Assembly (NCBI RefSeq): GCF_000224145.3
Contig: NW_004191394.1
Span: forward strand, 1-62,352
Source: Ciona intestinalis
Lineage: Eukaryota; Chordata; Ascidiacea; Phlebobranchia; Cionidae
DNA: 62,352 nt
Direction of reading: 5' to 3'
Made by a program: the position numbers and the translations under genes. The number at the start of each line of letters is the position of its first letter. Position 1 is the stretch's first letter. Positions 33,312 through 44,589 of this stretch are shown here, piece after piece. The notes under the pieces are model-generated. The model had not been told where the DNA came from. It did not search any database and was given only the letters and a program-made list of their open reading frames with translations.

Positions 33312-36300
33312 ATGTCTTCTTGTAGTCAATTTGTGGTAAGTTTGTGGTGTGATTTGTAATGTAAAGGTAAATAGTAACTGAACCCATGAAGCAGGTTATT
33401 CGTATTAAGGAATTTAACATGGCGAACGTAGGTTGTGTTTATACCAGTAGCGTAGTGCTTCACATTCCAAAACAAGATATCGTTTCCTGGACATGACAAA
33501 TGCGAGCCAGTCTAGTAAATAGAAATGTAGTACTAGTTACGAACAAATATCTCTTATTCATGCTCGCATGACGAAGCAACTGCAGTCGTTATAACACCAA
33601 ACACAGTATTTCGTTGATTACAACTTGTGCACGCGGTGTACATCATTACATATATACCAGCATTTGGCTAGAACTGGATATAACACTTAAGGGGCACGAG
33701 GTGTGTGAAACCGAACACTCGTGTTATAACGACTGTTCCCACGTGAGGATAACTAAATTACATTCAATCTTCCATATGCATTAATACGAGTCTTATTCCT
33801 AAAATCACATTTAATACAGTTTCCTCTTCAAGTCGCGTTGAACTTGCGGGAAATGAACTTAATGAGAGAACAATCATTACTGACTGACGTCACAATCACT
33901 GCCGAGGATCGAGAGTTCGAGTGTCATCGAGTCGTTCTCGCTTCGAGTTGCCCGTATTTCAAGGTTTGTTTACTTTGTACAGTTATACCTTATATGTTTA
34001 CTTTATAACGTTGATATTTGCTGTAAGGCGTATGTACTTTCTAGCGACATTCCTCTTTGCTTTTTATTCCCTTTTTTGTTTTAATTAGTTTGATTTCACT
34101 ATTCTAAGATATAACTTAACCTTCATGTTATGCCCTGAAACTTTACATTATGCTGTACGTTTACAACTGTGACCTGGATGCCATGAATCTAAGGCTCTAA
34201 GCAAGCGTATGTCGAATTGATTGCCATATAGTTAATATACATGAATCGCCTAATTACACTGTACTTTGGGATATTCGGTTACATATACAGTAGTGTGGGG
34301 GAAGATGGGACACTTTTAGCACATAATAGGCAAATACCCTGATGACGTTTTAAACAACTAACAACGGTTTATGGGAGTTCGTATCTTACCCTACCATAAT
34401 ATACGTTTTGCAGGCAATGTTTACATATGATCTTCGTGAAAGCACAGAACGTAAAGTTACTTTACATGGAATCGAAGCCACTTCTTTTGCACAGATCCTT
34501 AACTTTGCGTATACAGGTATTAACAACATATTGTGTTAGGTAGCGCGTTATATGCTATAAAGGAAGATGCCTATGTTATAAGTTACTCGACGGTGAGCTT
34601 GAGGTGTAGGAATACACCATGTGTGTCTGGTGTATAAGAAGACACCCATGTTATAACTAAACAGTGGACATGAGGTGTATGAATACACCATGTGTGTCTG
34701 GTGTATAAGAAGACACCCATGTTATAACTAAACAGTGGGCATGAGGTACATAAATATCTCATGCTGTGTGAATGGCGTAGAAGAAGATATATAACCAACT
34801 GTTTATATTCACAGGCACATGCATGCTTTCCAAGCAAAACGCTGCTGATATTTTCGTAGCTTCAGATCTGTTCGGGATTTTGTCTTTAAGAAACGCCGCT
34901 GAAAACTTTCTCAAGAAATGCGTGGATTTTTCAAACTGTCTCCAGGTATATAGTGGTTTGGCTTAAGGTGGATAACTTTAGCATATAATATCTCATACTT
35001 CCTGATCGCGTTGTAAACAGTCAATACCAATGTCTTATAGTCGTGCGGCTACGGTTAAAAATTCTTTTTATTACTACCAACGTGGACGATAAAATAGAAT
35101 AAAAACCTGTACCGTCTAACCCTACCCCACTAGATAGAGACCCTATTTAAAACACTCTATCCAATCTCAAAGATGTTTTTAACAGATCCTTCGTCTATCG
35201 TCCATGTATTCCTGCCCAGAAGTAACGAAAATCGCAAAAGAATTTGCGCGTCAAAACTTCATTGACGTCACTCAACAGGTTCGCCCTTGTTTTGACACAT
35301 TTTATAGGTCTCATCTGTCCGCATCACACGTTTCTTCCAATTACATCACAATTTGCTTTTTAACTAACTGCAACGCAATATAACTTGTGGTGCGGGTTTA
35401 GCAGTCACGACTTTATTTGACACTTTTTACTTAGTTTCTAATCATTGCGTGTTTTCGCTTATTTTTGTTAATTTCTTTATCTTCGCTGTTTTAATTAATT
35501 TGATCTTTGCCATCGTATTTGAAGAGATTAAAAATATATTGATGTTTGGTTTCTCAACTTTTCGATTCACGATTTCGTAAAACTTTTCAACAGAACGAAT
35601 TTCTTCAGCTCACCATTGATGACGTCATTGATTACCTCAACGATGACGACATCAACGTTGCTAGAGAGGATTTGGTTTTTGACGCAGCTATTCGGTGGTT
35701 ACGTCATCAACCTAACCCGACGAATCTTACGCAACGAGTGTTGGGTAAGATGTTACTTTGTGACGTAACAAGAGATAGTTACAAAATATAACAATGAATG
35801 TTGTTCTAGAATCAGTTCGTCTCCCGTTTGTTCGACCCGAATATCTAAAGATTCAATCAACAATGGAAGTATTGTTAAATGACAATGCACAATGCTTACA
35901 AAAGGTAAATCCTAATGGCTGTCTTTAATAAAGGGGTCTTGGTTTCGAATCCGAGCCAGGGTTGGAAGGGTTGCAAGTTGATCCAATATTTATTTAATAA
36001 TTTAAACCATACAGATATCAGAGGCAATATCATATCACCATTCTGATTCAAACTGTGGAACTTTTTTAAACAAACAAAGAAAACCAAGGAAAAGGACAAG
36101 CAGAGAAGTAAGAGATGCAACCAATATTTGTTTCAGTTTATATTTTACTCTTTATAATGTATGAGCACGTCTATTATAGACATATTGCTTAAAGGGAGTT
36201 AGTATCGGGTATTGCTAAGTATAGTTTGTACTTAAGCTGCATGTTTACTAATCTTTGGGTATTACGTTTTTAAGTTCCTAGACTCACCTACACATTTAAA

Positions 36301-39300
36301 CCAATCAGTTAATTTTTTTAAAATATTGTTATATTGAAATTGTTTTAACGTTTAACAACATTATTTTACAAGATTTTTTTCAATAGTTTTTTAATTTTTA
36401 ACAAGTTAATACAGTTTTGTTAATGCTAAGGTTGTGATGGTGTTTGGTGGGGAAACAAGGGCTGGTTCAACACATGAAGCATCTAATGATGTTAGCTACT
36501 ACGATCCAATGACATCAAGATGGGACAGCATCTCCATACTACCTGGGGCTGTCAGTGCGGAAGCATTCAGTGTTGTCTCACTCGGATATGAGATTTATTT
36601 AACAGGTGCGTTGTGGTGGTGGCAGGAAAGTGCTTCTATAGATGATGTATTGATAGTTGTTAACAACAACAATTACTATTTTACTGACTGTCTAGCGCCA
36701 CCGTCTGACTGGCTTATTTATTGCCTTTCTCCTGTCTTCGTTATGCGAACGCCGTTTCTCTAGTCTGCGTTTCAGTATAGGTTCTTGCATGGTTCTGTTA
36801 GCATCGCAATTTAGCGTAACTGTTTAAGATTTAGTTATTATGTGTTCAGCTATTAACAATATTCTATTTGAATAAGCGACTGAACATAACTGTTTTTTAA
36901 TCTCTCTCTCTGGCTCTCTGTTTCTGTGGATCTCTTTGGCTCTATCTGGTTGCTGTGGCTGTTATTTTTGGTTATTGTTGGAATCTGGCTATCGTTTATG
37001 ATTTGCGTTATCGTCAATACATCTGTATATATTCATCAAGTGGAGAGCATTAATTAAGTTATAGACATCAGTCGCTTATTTCTTATACGGCTAAAACTGC
37101 AGCCGCGTTCGAGCTAAACCCTAGCTCCTACAATAGTATAGAGCATATATATATATAAAGCTTTGAATGTGTACAGTATTATTCTTGAGTACATCTCTAA
37201 GAGACGTATTGTATTTCTAACACATAAAATAATAAAAAAAATCATTTAATTTTCAAGCAATATTATTGTTCATCGTTTAACTTGTAGGATAATGGGCCAA
37301 CTATGGCCGCATCGTTGGCCCTGGCTCCCATTGGTGTGACTCGCAGTAAGAACTCTTCCATATAAAATCTTTACTATACTTACAAAGTTTTGATTCCATT
37401 TTCAATCAAGGTGGAACAGTGAACGGCAAGGCAACGAATAAAGTCACTGTGTTTTACACTTATCTTAATAAATGGGTAAAGTTGTCCAACATGTTGGTAC
37501 CAAGGTATCACCATACATGTACAGCTATTGGAGACATGATTTATGCTGTAGGTGAGTATCATGTATATTATGACTTTGAATGCTGAAGTAAAATTGTTAT
37601 GATGGTTTTTCAAATGCCAGAAAACATTTGACCCCTTTTAAGGTTTCTACCTGAAATTAAGCTTTATGAATCTTGGTGTAAACTGCCTTGAAGCTACTGG
37701 AATGCTGTTCTGGTGAACTTAAAAGTATTTAATTATCTTCTGGTAATGCATTCAAGTGGCACCAACTAAAATGCACCTCCGGTTTCAAGATTCATTTAGG
37801 ACAACGTCTGGTGCATTATTGCCCAAACTACTTTGATCCGAGGTTCAGTTTATATTGATTAAATTATAAGTTTCCGTATAGAAACAAATAAACTTTGAAC
37901 AGACAAGCTTAATTATATTCCTAACATTGCTATTCTCTGGGGAAACAATTCAATTTAACTTAACTCCATTAAATCTAAACAAAGATACCCGTTTATACTT
38001 CACTCTTACCAAAAAAATAGAAACATATTCTGTTTTAATACAGACTAAAACAGGTAACAGTGTAATGTGAATTAAATCTATACAAACATATAGTAGGGTG
38101 GGGGAAGACGGGACACCTTTGACACATAATATCCAAGTATCCTGATTGTGTTTTAAACAATTAACAACGGTCTATGGGAATCGCGAAGATACGGTTTCTT
38201 AATAAAATTTTTGAACTGTTTAGTAAATTGAAAAAGAAAATAAATTGAAAGGTGTCCCATCTTATCCCACCCTACTATACTCATTTATGCTTCCAAGTAT
38301 TACCAAAGTAAATTAGAATTGCAATACATTGTGTTTCATTCAGGTGGAACGAATGGGAGTCGTTGTCTTGATGACGTAGAAAGATACAGGAGTGACGTAG
38401 ATAAATGGGAAAAGATAGAAAAGCTCGTGCACGCCATCAAGTGTCCAGCCGTTGCCACGCACAAGGAGAAGTTGTATGTGTTTGGGGGATTCACCGATAG
38501 TTACGTCATAAGCCAGTCGATACAGGTTGCTATTTATTGATAATGGTGGAATATAATGTATAGTAGGGTGGGGGAAGACGGGACACCTTTTCATTCAATT
38601 TTCAAATCTCATTTGGTAGTAAACAAAACATTTTCAAAGAATTTTAAAACCGCATCCACACGACTCCATAGACCGTTGTTAATTGTTTAAAACACGATCA
38701 GGATATTGAGATATTGTGTCTAAAGTCCCATCTTCCCCCACGCTACGATACATCTGGTGTATATTTATACATATCTAGCACTCATAGATTTGAATGATTC
38801 TCATTACGTCATAACTAAATACATGGCAAACAAAATATATAGTCTTTTTTTCCAAAAAGATATGACTTATAAGTAATTGACATCATCAGTCTCTTATTCA
38901 AATACAACTTGACTCACGCGATTATTTGTTGTATATTTTGTTGAATATTTTGACATGAGTTGTTTATTTTAAAATGTTGTAGATTAATTTCATATTCAAT
39001 ACCAGGTATACACCATCCCTGACAAAACTTGGACGATTATTTCATCCTCGATGATCGATTATACTTGCGCGCACGCTGCTCCAATCAACAGCAAGATATT
39101 CTTGTTGGGAGGAGGGTCGAAAATCGTGAAAATTTACGACACGGAAACTGACCAAGTATCGAGAGTGTCAGATATGTTAGAGGTGAGGTTTAATATTCAA
39201 TGGTGGTTGGGGCGTGGTTTGTAACCAAAGGATACTAGGTTCAAGGCTTGATGCTGCTGCCATTGTGGGCGTATGTGTGCTTAGGCAAGTTACTTCACGG

Positions 39301-39998
39301 AAATTGCTCCAACCCAGTGGTCAGTAATGGGTTGTCGGAATTGTCAGCCATTAATAAAACAATCACCCACAATGTTACATTAATTTATAAGCAGGCATGC
39401 GGTGTATGAAACAAAATAACTGTGTTAATTATCTTTGATTAGGTTAAACAGACCAAACAAGCCAACTCTATGTTGTTTTTGACAGAAAAGAGACAACTGT
39501 GGCGTCACTGTTGTTGGTGGTAAAATATTTGTCACTGGAGGCGTCAGTGAGTCATCAGGCCCTTCTTTGATGACGTCAGAATGCTATTGTCCGTTACGTA
39601 ACAAGTGGGAGAGGATACCGGAAATGCCACGCCCACTGCACAGGTTAATTTTCACAATCGATCGTATAGGTATATGAGGATCAAATGCTACGAAATACGG
39701 AATCGTTAAAAATAAGTCCAACTTAGTGTGCAATAAGAGATATAATTTCGCCTAAAATGGCATCAAGTAGACATTGTTTCGGTTACGAAAACCGTCCAAC
39801 TTTATGAGCACTAGATTCCGACACCCGGAAACTACAGCATTTGCTCATACAAACGTGATAACCAACGCTTGTTACGTCACCAGACATGGTTCGGTGAGCA
39901 TGCGGATCCCGATATATCAGAGGACGGATCGTGTCTCGCCTCGAACGCCAAGAACAATGACGTCATCAGAAGAAGTGACGTCACCGGGCATAACTTAA
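33312..39998 (+). CDS. Kelch-like BTB-BACK-Kelch protein (14 exons, 616 aa)
   Basis: Exons: 33312-33335, 33820-33963, 34414-34516, 34815-34945, 35186-35278, 35594-35744, 35810-35904, 36015-36107, 36431-36605, 37411-37551, 38344-38525, 39006-39182, 39486-39643, 39815-39998. All phases agree. The BTB domain (about 9-125) has LLTDVTITAEDREFECHRVV, SCPYFKAMF and FAQILNFAYTG. The BACK domain (about 130-247) includes FLQLTIDDVIDYLNDDDI and LVFDAAIRWL. Kelch repeats (about 280-560) have recurring GG and W motifs (VFGGETRA, YYDPMTSRWDSI, LYVFGGF, FLLGGGS, VTGGVSES). Proteins of this architecture usually serve as substrate adaptors of Cullin-3 ubiquitin ligases; this is family knowledge. The specific orthologue is not identified. 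The first exon (8 codons) and the last acceptor are the least certain parts. MITEs occupy several introns. Confidence 0.9.
33556..33760. repeat. Two SINE-tail fragments, opposite orientations
   Basis: A minus fragment at about 33556-33595 (tgctcgcatgacgaagcaac..gtcgttataacacc) and a plus fragment at about 33690-33760 (ggggcacgaggtgtgtgaaa ... gtgttataacgactgt). Both are in Kelch intron 1. Confidence 0.65.
34286..34403. mobile_element. MITE copy 1 (internally deleted), Kelch intron 2
   Basis: Left end agtagtgtgggggaagatgg, internal ttttaaacaactaacaacgg, then a short right end taccctaccata. Same family as the complete copies at 38.1 and 38.6 kb. Confidence 0.7.
34597..34800 (-). repeat. Minisatellite, about 72-base unit, 2.8 copies (Kelch intron 3)
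   Basis: Repeats of gaggtgtatgaatacaccatgt followed by gtctggtgtataagaagaca and cccatgttataactaaacag. It is the reverse complement of the unit at 43329-43775. Confidence 0.85.
34955..35122. mobile_element. MITE copy 2, diverged, Kelch intron 4
   Basis: Left part aaggtggataactttagcatataatatctc, internal gttgtaaacagtcaatacc, right end accctaccccacta. Diverged ends. Confidence 0.55.
38089..38280 (+). mobile_element. MITE copy 3, complete, Kelch intron 9
   Basis: A 192-base element with terminal inverted repeats: left tagtagggtgggggaagacg ggacacctt, right aaggtgtcccatcttatccc accctacta. The inside contains acacataatatccaagtatc ctgattgtgttttaaac. No ORF, so it is non-autonomous. Confidence 0.88.
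38559..38750 (-). mobile_element. MITE copy 4, complete, Kelch intron 10
   Basis: A 192-base element of the same family in the opposite orientation (interior gaccgttgttaattgttt, aacacgatcaggatattgag). Left end tagtagggtgggggaagacg, right end cccatcttcccccacgct. Together with copy 3 it flanks Kelch exon 10. Confidence 0.88.
39200..39430 (+). repeat. SINE, 5' and 3' truncated, Kelch intron 11
   Basis: Part of the head (gtggtttgtaacc, ggttcaaggcttgatgctgc), a good centre (caattgctccaacccagtgg-like, agtaatgggttgtc), and a short tail (ataagcaggcatgcggtgta tg). Confidence 0.75.
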
Positions 39999-40119
39999 AT
40001 TACCAATCTCTTATGTGTTTGTAATATGATTTTCGTATTTTTTATACAACCATATATATTTTATATTTACCCAAATAAATACACGTATATTTATATATGC
40101 TTGGTGTTACCTAAACGAT

Positions 40120-40303
40120 TATACTAGGGGGTAAGATGGGATACTGTTAGCGACTAAATGCGTTATTTTCTAATCGTGCTTTTGTGTCTCTAACAATTAA
40201 AAGCGCTCTTATGTAGGTTTGTGCGGAAATGGTTATATAATTCTGTCTTCGTTTACTTCCATGCGAGTAGAGTGAATGAAAAAATATCCCATCTTCCCCC
40301 ACA
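40120..40303. mobile_element. MITE copy 5
   Basis: Left end atactagggggtaagatggg, right end tatcccatcttcccccaca. About 184 bases, just past the Kelch gene. Confidence 0.7.
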
Positions 40304-40663
40304 AACAAATGTTCGTGATATAGTATTCACGTAGTATTTGGTTAATGGATTTTAAATCGTCGACTTTAGTTTAAAAGCCACTGCACCACGACAAGGTACC
40401 GACGAGCAAGCAGTGGAAATGTATTTTTGTATTTTTTTGATTTTTTTTGTGTCGTTGTGTGTTTATGCTACGCTGCCGGGTTAACCACTACTGTCATTCT
40501 GCAACAATTCTAATATAACTATATAGGGAAATAAGAGAGAACCTGTAAAAAGAAAGGGAAGTTCTACACCCTAATGTGTGGGGGAATAAAACCATTTACA
40601 CCTGTGGGAAAATGTGTATTTTTTTAAGCTATGCCCTACTTAAAAGAATAACCCTAAACCCAG

Positions 40664-40840
40664 CATTGTTGCGCAAAGTTTACATTTTATGGAGAGCCTC
40701 TTCGTGGTAAGTCGACAAAAATACGGAGCGTAAAGGGACCGGCGATTAACAAAAATGATACAACACACGAAGTGCAGCTAATCTTACCAACAAAATGTTG
40801 GCCCACGCTCGAGAACTCTCCCCTAAACCTTAACGTGTAA
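40664..40840 (+). CDS. Possible terminal exon of an unknown gene
   Basis: After a weak acceptor (aaacccag) there is an open frame of 58 codons. It contains KFTFYGEPLRGKSTKIRSVK and KNDTTHEVQLILPTK, and ends at a TAA (40838-40840) followed 9 bases later by AATAAA. The amino-acid composition looks protein-like and the stop/poly(A) spacing resembles its neighbours. However, no upstream exon or homologue is recognised, and the end overlaps the candidate minus-strand gene below. A chance frame is quite possible. Confidence 0.22.
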   Translation, partial: HCCAKFTFYGEPLRGKSTKIRSVKGPAINKNDTTHEVQLILPTKCWPTLENSPLNLNV

Positions 40841-41511
40841 GTAATAAATTCACGGTACCGTTCCCAGTACTACAATTTGTACCGTACTGGTGTTGAAGCT
40901 TGTGTTCCATCCACTCCTCTTCTTCCTCTCCGTCTGCAGGACCAGGATACATTAATTCCATCTTTCCTTCTTTCTTCGTCTGTTTGAAAACAAGTGTTAA
41001 TAATTTGTTAGCACACTCATAATAAACCCTTCATTGCCACATCAGGCCAAAGGCGGACACTTTCTATATAACTGCTCGGAATAAAACAGTTGTAAGACGA
41101 ATATGTGAACCGATTCCTCACCTTAATATTGATATGATGAGTCTTTACAGTAAGACTCCCTTAGCTTTATGGTAACCTGTTAGGATTATAATATTTAGTT
41201 TGAAAGTATGAATAACCTTGCTTTATTCTCGCGCGACCGGAAAACCATGCCCTTATAACACGGGTGATCTGTTTCATACACCTCGTGCCCGCTTACGAGT
41301 TACCACAACTTTGTGGGTGATTGTTTTTCTGTATGACTGACAATTTCGACTAGCCTACTGATTAGTGACCACTGGGTTGAAACAAATTAAACCCAAAAAA
41401 ATTAGAAATAACGAAGTCCTAAACTCACCGTCCACGCTGTTGATAAACCACTAAAGACGTCACTCATCAACACATACTGTTTCCCTTGACCTGGAAAAAA
41501 CGTTTTGTTTC
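40830..41511 (-). CDS. Two 3' exons of an unidentified gene (5' end not found)
   Basis: Exons 41429-41511 and 40830-40979 join in phase through a clean donor (ACG/gtgagt) and acceptor (tttcaaacag). The 76-residue C-terminal peptide begins NKTFFPGQGKQYVLMSDVFS. It then reads AWTTKKEGKMELMYPGPADG, an acidic Glu run, and WMEHKLQHQYGTNC, and ends ...NLLLTR. No family is recognised. The upstream acceptor (cttgtag) is preceded by a T/G-rich stretch on the minus strand (41520-41960) that looks like an intron. The codon texture and phase agreement support a real gene; the product is unknown. Confidence 0.42.
41215..41397 (-). repeat. SINE, tail and part of centre
   Basis: Minus orientation: ttctcgcgcgaccggaaaac, ttcatacacctcgtgcccgc, ttgtgggtgattgtttttct, ttagtgaccactgggttg. 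It lies in the intron of the unidentified minus-strand gene. Confidence 0.8.
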
Positions 41512-41519
41512 CTACAAGA

Positions 41520-41965
41520 AAGTTTAAATAAATCAAAAAACAAAACAATTGAAATTAAAAAAATGCCTAATTGGAAATAAATCGGACAACGTAAGAAATA
41601 AAAGCCGCAAACACGACAAACAAAGAATTGGACCGACTTGAAATACAAAGCCACAATAAATCGGAAAACATAAACCTTAACAAAAGTATGGATAAACGAA
41701 CAAATGACCAACAACACAAACAACAAAAAAAGTTCGATAAACAAAATGCCAACACCGGCCGACAACATGGGCAACCAACCAAACCAACATGAAGAACAAC
41801 AATAACTGCCAAACTCGGCAATCCACAAAGCACAACAGAATGTGCAAATCAAACCTTGAACAAAACATGAGCCTCCAAAAAGCCCAAGAACCAAACTAGA
41901 AATGCAACCATGCGACATCAACACAACATCATACCAACATGACCAACCAACAAGTGAGATGCAAA
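41520..41965. repeat. T-poor, A/C-rich asymmetric low-complexity tract
   Basis: The plus strand is rich in AAC/CAA and AAA motifs with few T over about 440 bases. This produces a long open minus-strand frame by composition alone. It is probably an old degenerate microsatellite in an intron. Confidence 0.6.
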
Positions 41966-42075
41966 CTTGCAACTGCGCCCTAACACCAAGTTTCGGGCGG
42001 GAAGCTCAGAAACAACGATTACTCGTTTTAGTGAAGACTTCACAGAACCTTTTTATGTTTCTTTCCTTCTCTTAG

Positions 42076-42182
42076 GAGCGAGAGAACATCAGCCTAATGC
42101 AAGGAATCGAAGTAATCACGGAATTCGCCAAGTTTTTTATTATGACAAACACGAGCGGTTCTGGAGGATATTTTGCCGTTAG
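42076..42182 (+). CDS. Possible internal exon of an unknown gene
   Basis: An acceptor with a long pyrimidine tract (tttctttccttctcttag) precedes 35 open codons reading ERENISLMQGIEVITEFAKF then FIMTNTSGSGGYFAVR, followed by AG/gtattt. The splice context is good but no flanking exons or homologues are recognised. It does not fit the phase of the next gene, which has its own start and signal peptide. Confidence 0.25.
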
Positions 42183-42466
42183 GTATTTAAGTATTTTTAC
42201 ATCCGAAACTTTCCGAAAACAACCGATGCCTTCATTCACATTAGCAATTTAACCCGCCCATACATTATCGTGTTTATATGTATATATACATTAATCTTTT
42301 TCGTTAAAAACTTGCAAGTTTTGTAACTAAAATAACTTCTTGTTGTGCCGTTACTTACCAACCTTCCCCCGGGGCGAATTAGTTTTTAACACATCGCTCA
42401 TACACACCATGCATTAACATAGAAAGTAGCGTCAATGATATACAGTTTAATTAGATCTATTCGAAT

Positions 42467-44451
42467 ATGAAGTTCGCAATATACGTCATATGCTGTTACG
42501 TATTTATTACGTCATGTATTGCGTCATCGCACCGAAATGAGGTAAGATGAAGATATTTTTACGTTTTAAAACCGGCATACGGTAATTTCCGCTTTATCAG
42601 CAAACTAGACCAAGTACCTCACAAACGTATCCGCGGTCCACGACTACAGTATGGTGGAAAATTATTTAAAAGCCAGAGTAATATATCCGTTAATTAGTTA
42701 GCAAAAGAATAGATTTTATAGATTACTTTGTAAGAACTCCATTAAACCGTAAGCATCTCAATCCAAAGTTTAGTTGTGTTGTTTTACAATCTAACACGAA
42801 TACAATATAATATTAAGCCTTATCTTCCAGAAACGATTAAGAGAAATTATCGAGATCAGCGAACGTATGAACTACACTGTTGATCCTGCGACCCTGACCC
42901 CTGCTCAAGTAAAACTGTTGTTCAAGGTAAGATCCTTACAACATATATGCTTACGTCATATTCTGTAATGTCAACCCTGTGACGTCATGACACCGTATGA
43001 TGTCACATTATGACATAAATTCAGTCATAAAGTTTTATGACGTCAATTGGTCTCATGACGTCATATGATGACGTATGTGCAATTTCTAATTGTCCGACAG
43101 TTAAACATATAATCGATAAATATATGAATAGTATTACCTCTTTCCAGATGAATTCGTTCTGTCAGTGTGAATGTTGTCGTGAATCGCCAGCGCCACAGTG
43201 TGACCGTGAAAATCCAGTTGATCTCGGAGAAAACTTTACTTGTCCGGAAAACTTCTGCACTGGGGAAGCGATGTGTCGTAATTATGATCAAAGCGAATGC
43301 GAGAAATCTTGTTTCTGTCAGTAAGTCCCTCATGCTCGCTGTCAAGCTATAACATGGACGTTTTCTTATACACCAGATGCACATGGTGCATTCATACACC
43401 TCATACTCACTGTCGAGTAATAACATGGGTGTCTTCTGTACACCAGACACACTTGGTGTATTCATACAGCTCATGCTCACTGTTAAGTTATAACATTGGT
43501 GTCTTCTTACATACCAGACACACATGTTGTATTTATACACCTCATGCTCACTGTCGAGTTATAACATGGGTGTCTTCTGTACACCAGATACACATGGTGT
43601 ATTCATACACCACATGCTCACTGTGGGGTTATAACATGGGTGTTTTCTTATACACCAGACACACTTGGTGTATTCATACAGCTCATGCTCACTGTCGGGT
43701 TATAACATGGGTGTCTTCCAATACATCAGACACACATGGCTGGCCTTTTCATACACCTCATTCTAACTGTTGTTTCATGCTCGCAGGCGATGTGGGGGCT
43801 CTCTCCCTGATGACGACTACCGTTGCCGTAGCAACGTGACGTACTTAAGCCCAAGTTGCAACTGTAGTTCCCTCACCCACCTTGCCCCATGCGCGAAGGA
43901 AGAGTTCGACCCCCACCAAGTAGCTTGGCAATTACAACTCATGCTCACAAGGGAGAGATTACTTGAATGTACCCTGGCATGCTTCTGCGTGTGAGTTGGA
44001 ACTTTTATGTTACCTTGTACTAACGTTTGTTTCGTCACAAACGCAACGGTGACATGTAGTAGTGTGAGGTAGGATGGGATTTCGTAGGTAACGGAATATT
44101 TTCTAACCGTGTTTTTAACAAACGGCGTTTAGGGTTGCCAGGATACAGTTACATTCGTTCGTTCATTCATTCATTCACTTCATTCTGCAAATGTTTTTTG
44201 TTTACCACCAAATGGGACGATAACAAAATAAAACCATATTCCATTTTAACCCACCCTATTGTATTACTCTTTTATGCAGAGATTGTGACGTCGCAACCTT
44301 GTCACAAGTCATAGAACGGGGGCCACCATTGTCAAACACTTGTGACGGAATAATTGTCATTCCGGATTATTGTAGAGAATGCGCGCCTTGTCCAACAGCC
44401 GAATCTCTCCGACTTGCGCAACAGGTACGTATAGAAACTTCAATATTTTAA
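42467..44451 (+). CDS. Secreted cysteine-rich protein, unknown function (at least 5 exons)
   Basis: Exons: 42467-42541, 42831-42926, 43148-43320, 43787-43990, 44280-44424, all in phase. Exon 1 is a signal peptide (MKFAIYVICCYVFITSCIAS) and exon 2 a short acidic/basic helix. Exons 3-5 each hold a Cys-rich segment. Exon 3 starts MNSFCQCECC and ends ECEKSCFCQ. Exon 4 starts RCGGS and ends LLECTLACFCV. Exon 5 starts DCDVAT and ends YCRECAPCP...LAQQ. The repeated ExCxxxCFC endings suggest internal duplication of a disulphide-rich module. No named domain is recognised. If exon 5 is not spliced it stops at 44449-44451; alternatively a tiny last exon (GTG AAA CAT TAA at 46574-46585) fits in phase. 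I give the read-through end. Confidence 0.7.
43329..43775 (+). repeat. Minisatellite, about 70-base unit, six copies, in an intron
   Basis: Units contain ctcatgctcactgtcgagtt, ataacatgggtgtcttct, caccagacacac and ttggtgtattcatacac. The array starts 9 bases after the donor of exon 3 of the Cys-rich gene and ends just before its next acceptor, filling the whole intron. The same unit occurs inverted at 34.6 kb. Confidence 0.9.
44055..44265. mobile_element. MITE copy 6
   Basis: Left end tagtagtgtgaggtaggatg, right end attccattttaacccaccct. About 211 bases, diverged, ending only about 15 bases before exon 5 of the Cys-rich gene. Confidence 0.65.
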
Positions 44452-44589
44452 AACATAAATTCATAAACTGTGAGTCGCGACACACTGTTGCGTTCTAAAT
44501 TTTACCACAATTATGGCGACGCGCAATAAGTTGCATTTATATGAAATCGGATCTCCTGCACATGATACGATATTTTTCTTTTTCTTATA

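Noticed and set aside
37290..37350. Possible extra Kelch exon between acceptor tgtag and donor cgcag/taag
   Set aside because: The flanking Kelch exons join in phase without it and complete a Kelch repeat; the stretch resembles the dispersed ggtaatgggcca repeat.
41460..41972. 170-residue Cys/Phe-rich minus frame
   Set aside because: Explained by extreme base composition (T-poor plus strand). No signal, domain or start context; only its 3' end overlaps a likely exon in another frame.
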